A stretch of DNA of 63,764 bases from Bradyrhizobium oropedii. Lineage in GTDB: Bacteria; Pseudomonadota; Alphaproteobacteria; Rhizobiales; Xanthobacteraceae. This document shows positions 8,626 through 16,540 of the stretch, in pieces. Location: the NCBI RefSeq assembly GCF_020889685.1, contig NZ_JACMYO010000021.1:1-63764 (forward strand). Reading direction: 5' to 3'. Made by a program: the position numbers and the translations under genes. Each line of letters begins with the position of its first letter. The first letter of the stretch is position 1. The notes beneath the pieces were generated by a model. It had not been told where the DNA came from. It searched no databases and saw only the letters and a list, made by a program, of their open reading frames with translations.

Positions 8626-10572
8626 ATGGCGTATCTCTGGACGCCCCCCGCGGAACTGGTGGAGAAGAGCAACCTGAGCGCGTTCCTGCGCGCCACGGGG
8701 CTGCCGGACTACGACACACTGGCGACCAGGGCCGACACCGACCCGGTTTGGCTCGTACAGGAAGTGTTCAAGTTCTGCGACGTTCGCTTCTATCGCCAGC
8801 CCGAGAAGATCCTTGATCTTGCACACGGCGAGCCGTGGGCGCGCTGGTGCGTCGGCGGGACCACCAACATTGTCCTCAATTGCATCGACAAGCACCGCGG
8901 AACTGAAGTCTGGGACAAGCCGTTTCTGGTCTGGGAGGGCGAAGACAGGCGCGAGCAGCGACGACTGAGCTACGCCGAGTTCGCTTCCGCCGTCGAACGG
9001 CTGGCCTCCGGCCTGCGCAAGCTCGGCATAGGCAAGGGCGACGTCGTCGCCATCTACATGCCGAACCTGCCCGAAACCTTCGCGGCCTTCTTTGCGATCC
9101 TGAAGATCGGCGCGATCGTGATGCCGCTGTTCTCGGGCTTTGGCCCCGACCCGATCCGCTCGCGGCTCAACCACGGCGAAGCGAAGGCCGTCATCACGGC
9201 GAACGGCACCTGGCGTCGCGGCACTCCGGGTCCGCTGAAATCGGTTCTCGACGAGGCGCTCGAAACCGCACCGAGCGTCCAGCATGTGATCGTGGCCGAC
9301 CGCGGCGGGCTCGACATCGACACGCCCATGCAGGCCGGACGCGACCACTGGTGGAACGAAATTGCCCAGGAAGACGCGGACTTGCCGACGACCGAGATGG
9401 ACGCGGAAGATCCCGCCATCCTTCTCTATACGTCAGGCACGACCGGCGAGCCGAAGGGTTGCGTGTGGACGCATATCAGCTTCATCGCCTCGATGGTCAC
9501 GCGGGACATGATCATCTGCGGCGACTTCAAGCCAACGGACCTGTTTTTCTTCTTCAGCGACATTGGATGGATGGTGGGCGCGATGTGCGCCTGCATTCCG
9601 AGCTTCGCCGGCGGCCGACTGCTGGTCGCCGAGGGCACCCCCGACTATCCCGATACGGGACGCTTCTGGCGCTTGATCGCCGAGCACAAGGTCACCTATC
9701 TCGGTGTTTCACCGACCATCGTGCGCGGCATGATGCGGTATGGCGAGGAGGTCGAGCAATACGACCTCTCGAGCCTGCGGATAACTGCGTCGGGCGGCGA
9801 GGCCTGGACGGAAACGCCGTGGCGATGGTTCTTCGAACATGTCTGCAGGTCGAAGATCCCGATCATCAATATTTCCGGCGGAACGGAAGTCGGCGGCTGT
9901 ATCTTCACCGGCACGCCGAACCATCCGATGAATCCGTGTTCGTTCTCCCGGCCGGCGCTCGGGGTCGGCGCAGACATCGTCGACATAGCGGGTAACCGTG
10001 TCCCCGACGGCGAGGTCGGCGAGTTGGTCCTGCGTCATGCATCGATCGGGTTGACCAAGAGCCTGTGGAAGGCCGACCAGCGTTATCTTGAGAGCTACTG
10101 GAAAACGATCCCGGGCATCTGGGTGCACGGCGACTTTGCCATGCGGGGCAAGGATGGCCTCTATTACATTCTCGGCCGCTCGGACGACACGATCAAGATC
10201 TCGGGCAAGCGCGTCGGCCCGGCGGAGCTCGAGGGCATACTGACCGCAACCGGCAAGGTCGCGGAAGCTGCGGTCTTCAGCGTCCCCCATCCAGTGAAGG
10301 GCTCCGCGATCGTGTGCGCCTGCGTGCCGGCCGTCCCCGCACAGGAATCCCGTTCGCTATCCGAAGAGCTGGCCCAAGCCCTGGTGCACGGCATGGGCAC
10401 GTCGTACCGCCCGGAGCGGGTCTTGCTGGTCGACGACCTGCCGAGGACGCGCAATATGAAGATCATGCGCCGCGTGCTCCGTGCCGTCTTCGAGGACAAG
10501 GACCCCGGCGATCTGTCGGCGCTTGCCAACCCGGAGGCCATCGAGCACATCCGACGGAAGCTCAAGGCGTAG
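8626..10572 (+). CDS. Acyl-CoA synthetase, acetyl/acetoacetyl-CoA synthetase-like
   Basis: Adenylate-forming ligase of 648 residues. Its length and N-terminal region (WTPPAELVEKSNLSAFL, about 5-21) resemble acetyl-/acetoacetyl-CoA synthetases. The P-loop LLYTSGTTGEPKG is at about 266-278. The C-terminal half has the conserved hinge block GRSDDTIKISGKRVGPAELE and the catalytic-lysine region TRNMKIMRR. It would activate a carboxylic or keto acid to its CoA ester. The start has a strong AGGAGGAAACC site. It is divergent from the crotonase at 7745 and shares the palindromic operator. The exact substrate cannot be read from sequence. Confidence 0.9.
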   Translation: MAYLWTPPAELVEKSNLSAFLRATGLPDYDTLATRADTDPVWLVQEVFKFCDVRFYRQPEKILDLAHGEPWARWCVGGTTNIVLNCIDKHRGTEVWDKPFLVWEGEDRREQRRLSYAEFASAVERLASGLRKLGIGKGDVVAIYMPNLPETFAAFFAILKIGAIVMPLFSGFGPDPIRSRLNHGEAKAVITANGTWRRGTPGPLKSVLDEALETAPSVQHVIVADRGGLDIDTPMQAGRDHWWNEIAQEDADLPTTEMDAEDPAILLYTSGTTGEPKGCVWTHISFIASMVTRDMIICGDFKPTDLFFFFSDIGWMVGAMCACIPSFAGGRLLVAEGTPDYPDTGRFWRLIAEHKVTYLGVSPTIVRGMMRYGEEVEQYDLSSLRITASGGEAWTETPWRWFFEHVCRSKIPIINISGGTEVGGCIFTGTPNHPMNPCSFSRPALGVGADIVDIAGNRVPDGEVGELVLRHASIGLTKSLWKADQRYLESYWKTIPGIWVHGDFAMRGKDGLYYILGRSDDTIKISGKRVGPAELEGILTATGKVAEAAVFSVPHPVKGSAIVCACVPAVPAQESRSLSEELAQALVHGMGTSYRPERVLLVDDLPRTRNMKIMRRVLRAVFEDKDPGDLSALANPEAIEHIRRKLKA

Positions 10573-10671
10573 CAGCCGGTCAGGATTCACGCGGAGCAGG
10601 CGGCGCGTCGCATGAAGCCAGGCGTCAAGGCAACCGGCCAGGTCAGTTGCCTTGACGAGTACCCGCCAATC

Positions 10672-11481
10672 CTAGATCGGGCAATCCTTCGGAAATGCGG
10701 GCTTGCGCTTCTCGAGGTGCGAGGCCAGTCCTTCCCGCGCCTCGTTGCCGGCAAAGCCGAGGATCTCGAGCGCAGTCGATGTGTCGAACAGCGGCCCATT
10801 GACGCGAAGCCAGTTGTTCAACGCATATTTGGTCCAACGGATCGCACTCTGTGCGCCGGTGGCGAGATCCTGCGCCGTTTCCAGCGCGATCTTCTGCAGT
10901 TCGGCATCGTCGACGCAGAGCGAAACCAGGCCGATCCGCTCAGCTTCCTCACCGGACAGCGGCTTGCATGTGAGCAGATAGTACTTTGCCTTCGCCAGTC
11001 CGCAGAGCAACGGCCAGATGATGCATGCGACATCGCCCGCCGCGACGCCGAGGCGCGTGTGCCCGTCGACGATCCGCGCGGATTTGCCACAGATCGACAC
11101 GTCGGCGAGGATACCAACGACGAGACCGGCCCCCACCGCAACGCCATTGATGGCCGAGATGATGGGCTTGTTGCAGTTGATCACGTTGTAGACGAGGTCC
11201 TTTGCCTCCTTCCAGGTGGCCATCCGCGCCGCCGGATTGTCGAGCAGCCCCTTGATCAGTTCAAAGTCGCCACCGGCCGAGAATGCCTTTCCGGCCCCCG
11301 TGACGATCACGGCGTTGATATCCGGATCGTTGTCGATGTCGCGCCAGATGTGGGTGAGCTGCGTATGGGTCTCGGCGTCGACGGAATTGTAGGTTTCGGG
11401 GCGATCGAAGGTGACCCGAAGTATCCGTTCCGCCGGATAGTCGAGCTTCAGCCTGGTGTAGGCGGCGTATCGATTGGACAT
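10672..11481 (-). CDS. Enoyl-CoA hydratase/isomerase family protein (divergent active site)
   Basis: A 269-residue crotonase-fold protein. The CoA-binding and oxyanion segments are seen in FSAGGDFELI and NGVAVGAGLVVGI. Neither catalytic glutamate of classical hydratases is obvious: the GGGxE position reads GAGLV, and the second reads DGHTRLGVAAGD, which carries Asp/His/Arg. A lyase, isomerase or hydrolase activity within the crotonase superfamily is plausible. It is transcribed away from the CoA ligase at 11614, across an operator at 11526-11543 that lies 45 bp before its start. Confidence 0.85.
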   Translation of the reverse strand: MSNRYAAYTRLKLDYPAERILRVTFDRPETYNSVDAETHTQLTHIWRDIDNDPDINAVIVTGAGKAFSAGGDFELIKGLLDNPAARMATWKEAKDLVYNVINCNKPIISAINGVAVGAGLVVGILADVSICGKSARIVDGHTRLGVAAGDVACIIWPLLCGLAKAKYYLLTCKPLSGEEAERIGLVSLCVDDAELQKIALETAQDLATGAQSAIRWTKYALNNWLRVNGPLFDTSTALEILGFAGNEAREGLASHLEKRKPAFPKDCPI

Positions 11482-11525
11482 GTTGATCTTCCCGCTGTTG
11501 GCGCATAAGAAGCGCTACCAATTAT

Positions 11526-11543
11526 TTCTAACAGATGTTAGAA
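11526..11543. promoter_or_regulatory. Operator copy 2, TTCTAACA-GA-TGTTAGAA
   Basis: Perfect palindrome with 8-bp arms and a 2-bp centre, lying between the divergent crotonase (start 11481) and CoA ligase (start 11614). It matches operator copies 1 and 3 in core and spacing. Confidence 0.75.
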
Positions 11544-11613
11544 TTTGTATTCCGCCGGCGCAAGCACCGGTTTGGGACAAGAATGTCGAAAGACAGCGCT
11601 TGAGGAAACGTCG

Positions 11614-13155
11614 ATGGCAACCGAGTTCAGTACCCAGACAGGCGCCGGATCCGGCATCGGAACCGTCGGCGCGCTGTTCGAGGCCTGCGCCGCACTTCAT
11701 GCCAACAGACTTGCGATCGAACACCGCGGCCAGCGCGTGACCTATGGCGAACTGCTCGACCGGGTCCGTCGCCTGACTGCCGTGCTCGCCGCGCGGGGCC
11801 TGCAACGAGGCGACCGGCTTGGCCTGCTGTCGCGCAACCGACCGGAATACCTCGAAATCGAGCTGGCAGCGGCCAATCTCGGGATCATCACGGCGTGCCT
11901 GAACTGGCGGCTGTCGGAGCGCGAGCTCACCTACTGCATTGAACTGGTGTCGCCCAAGCTGCTCTTGGTCGAGGCTGATCTCGCGGCAAACCTCCCGCCC
12001 GCCGCCAAGGCGAATCCGATCCTGGAGATCGGGCCGGAATATGAGGGCGAGCTCGCGCGGCAGCGTGGGCGGGCTGCCCCGTCCGTGGCGCAGGAGGAAG
12101 ACGGGCTCGTCATTCTCTACACCAGCGGAACGACCGGCCTGCCGAAAGGCGCCGTCATCTCGCACCGCGCGATGGTGATGCGCGCGCTGGTGTTTTCCTC
12201 CGAGCTCGGCATCGCGCCGCACGATACGTTCGTGGCATGGACCCCGCTGTTCCACATGGCATCGACCGATCACGCGCTTGCCACCTTGCTGCGTGGTGGA
12301 ACTGTGATTGTGATCGACGGATTCCAGCTGGAACCACTGCTGACAGCCGTATCCCAACACGACATTGGCTGGCTGGTCCTGATCCCCGGCATGGTGGAGG
12401 CGTTCATCGACGGCCTGAAGGCGCAGCGCACGAAGGTGAAGGGCGTGCGGGTGTGCGGGGCCATGGCGGATCTTGTGCCCCCGCACGCCATTGCCGAGGT
12501 GACAGCGTTGCTCCGTGCGCCCTATCTCAACAGCTTCGGCTCGACCGAAACCGGCCTGCCGCCGGCGACGCGGGCGTTGATCCCGCCCGGTGAAGTGCCG
12601 ACCAGCCTGTCCAAGCGACAGAACGCGTTCTGCGAGATCAAGCTGGTGGACACCTCCGACCACGAGGTCGCTCCGGGCGACCCCGGCGAATTGGCCATCC
12701 GCAGCCCGACGCTGTTTTCCGGCTATTGGCAGGCAGACGAGACCAATGCGCGCGACTTCCGCGGCGGCTGGTTTCACATGGGCGACGTGTTCCGGCGCAA
12801 CCCGGACGGATCGCTCGATTTCGTCGATCGCGCCAAATACATGATCAAGTCGGGCGGCGAGAACATCTATCCCGCCGAGATCGAACGTGTGCTGCTGAGC
12901 GACGATCGGATCACGGAAGTCGCAGTCGTGCGCGCCGCTGACGCCAGATGGGGCGAGGCTCCGGTTGCCTTTGTCGCATGCCGCGACAATGCCCAACTGA
13001 AGGAGGCTGAGCTCGCTGAGCTGTGTCGCCGCGAGCTGGCCGGTTACAAGCGACCACGCGAATTCCGCTTCATCGCATTTGCGGAATTCCCGCGCTCCAC
13101 GAGCGGCAAGGTCCAGCGCCACGAACTCGAACGACTTTTGAAGGCCTCCACATGA
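11614..13155 (+). CDS. AMP-dependent acyl-CoA ligase
   Basis: Adenylate-forming CoA ligase of 513 residues from the ATG at 11614, preceded by TGAGGAAACG. A longer reading from an upstream TTG would begin beside the operator and is not preferred. Motifs are ILYTSGTTGLPKG (P-loop), NSFGSTETG (A5-type), DRAKYMIKSGGENIYPAEIE (hinge and A8) and the catalytic lysine in STSGKVQR. Its stop overlaps the thiolase-like start (ATGA), so the two are translationally coupled. It is the first gene of the ligase, thiolase-like and DUF35 operon. Its substrate is presumably the acid degraded by this island. Confidence 0.92.
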   Translation: MATEFSTQTGAGSGIGTVGALFEACAALHANRLAIEHRGQRVTYGELLDRVRRLTAVLAARGLQRGDRLGLLSRNRPEYLEIELAAANLGIITACLNWRLSERELTYCIELVSPKLLLVEADLAANLPPAAKANPILEIGPEYEGELARQRGRAAPSVAQEEDGLVILYTSGTTGLPKGAVISHRAMVMRALVFSSELGIAPHDTFVAWTPLFHMASTDHALATLLRGGTVIVIDGFQLEPLLTAVSQHDIGWLVLIPGMVEAFIDGLKAQRTKVKGVRVCGAMADLVPPHAIAEVTALLRAPYLNSFGSTETGLPPATRALIPPGEVPTSLSKRQNAFCEIKLVDTSDHEVAPGDPGELAIRSPTLFSGYWQADETNARDFRGGWFHMGDVFRRNPDGSLDFVDRAKYMIKSGGENIYPAEIERVLLSDDRITEVAVVRAADARWGEAPVAFVACRDNAQLKEAELAELCRRELAGYKRPREFRFIAFAEFPRSTSGKVQRHELERLLKAST

Positions 13156-14333
13156 GCGACACCAGTCTTCGAGGGAAGGTCGCCGTCATCGGTATCGGAC
13201 TATCGGCGGTCGGCAAGGTACCGGGCCGCAGCCCGCTCTCGCTTGCCGCGGAGGCCGCCAGGAATGCGCTCGCGGACGCTGGGCTGGAAAAGAGCAAGGT
13301 GGATGGCGTGCTGTCGAGCCACGCTTTCGCCTCCCCGTTCCACCGCTTCAGCGTCGCCTTCAGCGAATATTTCGGAATCCGCCCGACCTTCTCCAATACG
13401 CTGCAGGTGTCCGGCGCAACGGCGGCGACGATGTTCAGTATCGGCGCGGCCGCCATTCACGGCGGCCTCGCCAAGGTGGTGTTGCTGGTTGCGGCCGACA
13501 GCCTCATGACCGGGCTGACGCCGGACCTGGCGCTGCGTTCGCTCACCGAGAGCCGCGATCAGCAGTACGAAATGCCGTTCGGCATCCCCGTCGCCAACAC
13601 CTTCGCCATGACCGCCCGCCGGCATATGAAGGAGTTCGGCACCACGCCTGAGCAACTGGCCGAGGTCGCGATCGTGCACAGGCGTCACGCGGCGCGGACC
13701 CCCGGTGCGCAGCAGACGACGCCGATCACCACCGCGGACGTGCTGAATTCGCCGATGGTCACTACGCCCTATCACAAGCTCGACTGCTCGCTGATCTCGG
13801 ACGGCGGTGCGGCTTTTGTGCTCACCTCGGCCGAGCATGCGCAGGCGCTCGGGATCGAGAAGCCGGTCTATATTCTCGGCTGCGGCGAGCGCTACACCCA
13901 TGAACACATCTTCCTGATGCCGTCCCTCACCACGACCGGCGCCGTCGAATCCAGCCAGCGAGCCTATGCGATGGCCGGTTACCGGCCAACCGACATCAAC
14001 GTCGCTGGCATCTACGATTGCTTCACGGGCACGGTAATCATGATGCTCGAAGACCTTGGCTTCTGCCGGAAGGGGGAAGGTGGACCGTTCGTTGCCGACG
14101 GGCAGATGAGCCATGGCGGCCGAATTCCCTCCAACACCCATGGCGGCTTGCTATCGTTCGCACATTCAGGAATGCCGGGCGCGCTGTTCCACTTCCATGA
14201 AGTGATTGCGCAGTTGCGCGGCCAATGCGGCGAGCGGCAGGTCGAAGGCGCTCACCTGGGGCTGGTTCACAGCCTTGGCGCAGGTTTCGCCACCAACGCC
14301 ACGACCATTCTGGGCACACGGGGAGCGCTGTGA
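13152..14333 (+). CDS. Thiolase-like protein lacking the nucleophilic cysteine (possible Ltp2-like aldolase)
   Basis: A 393-residue thiolase-fold protein, started at the ATGA overlap with the preceding ligase. The region aligning with the active-site Cys of the thiolase at 1562 reads LQVSGATAATM (residues 84-94), with Ala89 where Cys is expected. The usual GHPxGATG block reads AHSGMPGA. The C-terminal C/N-x-GGG block reads VHSLGAGF. Classical thiolysis is therefore unlikely. Known relatives are thiolase-like retro-aldolases (Ltp2 of steroid side-chain degradation), which work with a DUF35 partner, and a DUF35 gene follows directly (TGATG overlap). C-C cleavage of a beta-hydroxyacyl-CoA is the favoured inference. 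Confidence 0.85.
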   Translation: MSDTSLRGKVAVIGIGLSAVGKVPGRSPLSLAAEAARNALADAGLEKSKVDGVLSSHAFASPFHRFSVAFSEYFGIRPTFSNTLQVSGATAATMFSIGAAAIHGGLAKVVLLVAADSLMTGLTPDLALRSLTESRDQQYEMPFGIPVANTFAMTARRHMKEFGTTPEQLAEVAIVHRRHAARTPGAQQTTPITTADVLNSPMVTTPYHKLDCSLISDGGAAFVLTSAEHAQALGIEKPVYILGCGERYTHEHIFLMPSLTTTGAVESSQRAYAMAGYRPTDINVAGIYDCFTGTVIMMLEDLGFCRKGEGGPFVADGQMSHGGRIPSNTHGGLLSFAHSGMPGALFHFHEVIAQLRGQCGERQVEGAHLGLVHSLGAGFATNATTILGTRGAL

Positions 14334-14749
14334 TGGTGCCAGAGGATTCCAACCGAAAGCCGCTGCCCGCGCCGGATGCCGACACGGCCGCGTTCTGGCG
14401 CGGCCTGCAACAGGGCAAGCTTCTGCTCCAGCACTGCCGCCGCTGCCGGCACGTGCAGTACTACCAGCAGGCCACATGTCGCCAATGCGGCCGCGATGAG
14501 CTCGAGCACAGGCCGGCAACGGGCCGCGGCAAGGTTCACTCCTTCAGTGTGGTCCACCGGGCTCCGGGCCCGGCATTCAAGGCGGACGTGCCCTACGCTG
14601 TGTTGCTCGTCGAGCTTGCGGAAGGGCCACGCATGATCAGCACTCTCGTGGGCAGCGATCCGGAGGGGGTCACCTTCGACATGGATGTCGAGCTTGCCTT
14701 CGACCAAGTCTCTGACCAGATCACCCTGCCGCGATTCAGGAAGGCTTGA
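14333..14749 (+). CDS. DUF35 zinc-ribbon/OB-fold protein, partner of the thiolase-like protein
   Basis: A 138-residue protein with an N-terminal helix, a four-cysteine zinc ribbon (Cys35, Cys38, Cys49, Cys52, pattern C-x2-C-x10-C-x2-C) and a C-terminal OB-fold (GKVHSFSVVH ... PYAVLLVELAEGPRMISTLV). Proteins of this family act as acyl-CoA-binding or scaffold subunits of thiolase-like enzymes. The start overlaps the preceding stop as TGATG, so a stoichiometric complex with the upstream protein is likely. It ends 39 bp before operator copy 3. Confidence 0.9.
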   Translation: MVPEDSNRKPLPAPDADTAAFWRGLQQGKLLLQHCRRCRHVQYYQQATCRQCGRDELEHRPATGRGKVHSFSVVHRAPGPAFKADVPYAVLLVELAEGPRMISTLVGSDPEGVTFDMDVELAFDQVSDQITLPRFRKA

Positions 14750-14788
14750 GAGGCACGCATGAGTTCCTCTTGCATCGCCGCGCGATCG

Positions 14789-14808
14789 ATTCTAACAACT
14801 GTTAGATT
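14789..14808. promoter_or_regulatory. Operator copy 3, TCTAACA-AC-TGTTAGA core
   Basis: Palindrome with 7-bp perfect arms and a 2-bp centre (core 14791-14806), 39 bp after the DUF35 stop and 108 bp before the carboxylase start. It implies a separate promoter for the carboxylase operon under the same regulator as copies 1 and 2. Confidence 0.7.
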
Positions 14809-14916
14809 TTGGCGCCTCATTCACGTCGTGAGGATCACGCCGCCACCCCGTGGAAAGATTCACACCGACGGCAAGCCGACGACGAGCTTGCCGCGCAGCC
14901 GCCAGGACGACTCGCA

Positions 14917-16524
14917 ATGGCAATGATGAAATCGGACCTCGCAACCTCGAGCGAGGAATACGTACGCAACCGCAGCGCATACGCTGAGCGCGTCGCCGAT
15001 CTTCGGCGACGCCGGGCCGCCGCGGCGATCGGCGGACCCGAACGGGCGCGCAAGCTTCACAAGGAGCGCGACCAGTTGCTGCCGCGAGAACGGATCGCCG
15101 CGCTGGTCGATCCCGGATCGCCGTTCCTTGAATTCTGTCAGTTGGCCGGAGAAGGCTTGTACGAAGGCGTGCCGCCCGGCGGCAGCATCATCACCGGCGT
15201 CGGCATGATCTCCGGCCGTCCCTGCATGATCATCGCCAACGAACCCACGGTGAAGGGCGGCACCTATTACGGCATCACCTGCAAGAAGCACGTTCGCGCC
15301 CAGCGCTTCGCCTGGCAGCATCGCCTCCCCTGCGTAACCCTGGTCCAGTCGGGCGGCGCCAACCTGCCCGACCAACCCAATATCTTCCCCGACGACGGCC
15401 AGTTCGGCTCGATCTTCTACAACCAGGTCAGGATGTCCGCCGAAGGCATCCCGCAGATTGCGGTGGTGCACGGCCCCTCGACGGCGGGCGGCGCCTACAT
15501 CCCCGCATTGTGCGATGAGACGGTGATCATTCGAAACCAGGGCGCCATGTTCCTCGGCGGCCCGCAACTCGTCTATGCGGCAACGCGCGAGGAAGTCGGC
15601 ATCGAGGCACTCGGCGGCGGCGAGATGCACAGCCGCATCAGCGGCGTGACCGATCATCTCGCCGAGAATGACGCCCACGCGATTGCCATCACCCGCGAGA
15701 TCGTCGCCAATCTCGGCGAGATTCCCCGGCAGAACTGGACCATAGCTCCGGTACGCGAACCGCAGTTCGACGCGAACGAAATCTACGGCCTGATCAGTTC
15801 GGATCCCCGTATTCCCACCAACAATCGCGATATCCTTGCGCGTCTCGTCGACGCGAGCGAATTCCACGAGTTCAAGCCGCTCTACGGCGATACCCTGGTG
15901 ACCGGCTTCGCGCGGATCATGGGTTTCGAGATCGGCATCCTCTGCAACAACGGCGTGCTGTTCTCGGAAAGTGCGCTGAAAGCGACGCACTTCATCGACC
16001 TCTGCTGCAAGCGTGATATTCCACTGCTGTTCATGGCCGACGTAACCGGCTTCATGGTCGGCCGCGAGGCGGAAGAAGGCGGCATCACCAAGAACGGCGC
16101 AAAGATGATCACGGCGATGGCGAGCGCCAATGTGCCGAAATACACGCTGATCATGGGTAACGCCTACGGCGCGGGATACCTTGCGATGTGCGGCCGTGCG
16201 TTCCGGCCCAACGCCATGATGATGTGGCCGAATGCCCGCTCCGCGATCATGGGTCCCGACCAGGCCGCCACCACGCTCGCAATGGTTCGCGACGAAGTGC
16301 ACAAGCGCGAAGGCACGACGTGGACCGACGCTGAGCGCGAAGCCTACATGGCGCCCACGCGGCGAACCTTCGAAGATTTCGCCAATGCCTACAATTTCGC
16401 CCGCAACACCTGGTGCGACATGGTGATTGATCCGCTCGAAACCCGAAGCGTGATGGCGCTGCTGCTCGATCTGGCCGGCCGGATCCCGCATCAGCACACC
16501 GACTTCGGCGTGTTGCGAATGTAG
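14917..16524 (+). CDS. Acyl-CoA carboxylase, carboxyltransferase (beta) subunit
   Basis: A 535-residue carboxyltransferase subunit of the propionyl/methylcrotonyl/geranyl-CoA carboxylase family, which transfers CO2 from carboxybiotin to an acyl-CoA. Two crotonase-like domains are visible. Typical motifs are LPRERIAALVDPGSPF, the glycine-rich GPSTAGGAYIPA and the late GNAYGAGYLAMCGRAF. The length matches MCC/GCC beta subunits. The frame is open further upstream; ATG 14917 is chosen because the family N-terminus begins just after it, with ATG 14923 as an alternative. The alpha subunit follows 16 bp later. The substrate (3-methylcrotonyl, geranyl or another alpha/beta-unsaturated CoA) is not resolved. 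Confidence 0.92.
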   Translation: MAMMKSDLATSSEEYVRNRSAYAERVADLRRRRAAAAIGGPERARKLHKERDQLLPRERIAALVDPGSPFLEFCQLAGEGLYEGVPPGGSIITGVGMISGRPCMIIANEPTVKGGTYYGITCKKHVRAQRFAWQHRLPCVTLVQSGGANLPDQPNIFPDDGQFGSIFYNQVRMSAEGIPQIAVVHGPSTAGGAYIPALCDETVIIRNQGAMFLGGPQLVYAATREEVGIEALGGGEMHSRISGVTDHLAENDAHAIAITREIVANLGEIPRQNWTIAPVREPQFDANEIYGLISSDPRIPTNNRDILARLVDASEFHEFKPLYGDTLVTGFARIMGFEIGILCNNGVLFSESALKATHFIDLCCKRDIPLLFMADVTGFMVGREAEEGGITKNGAKMITAMASANVPKYTLIMGNAYGAGYLAMCGRAFRPNAMMMWPNARSAIMGPDQAATTLAMVRDEVHKREGTTWTDAEREAYMAPTRRTFEDFANAYNFARNTWCDMVIDPLETRSVMALLLDLAGRIPHQHTDFGVLRM

Positions 16525-16540
16525 ACGCAGGAGACCCGCT

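Noticed and set aside
11515..13122. 535-codon open frame opposite the CoA ligase
   Set aside because: Antisense shadow of the ligase with no ribosome-binding site or motif.
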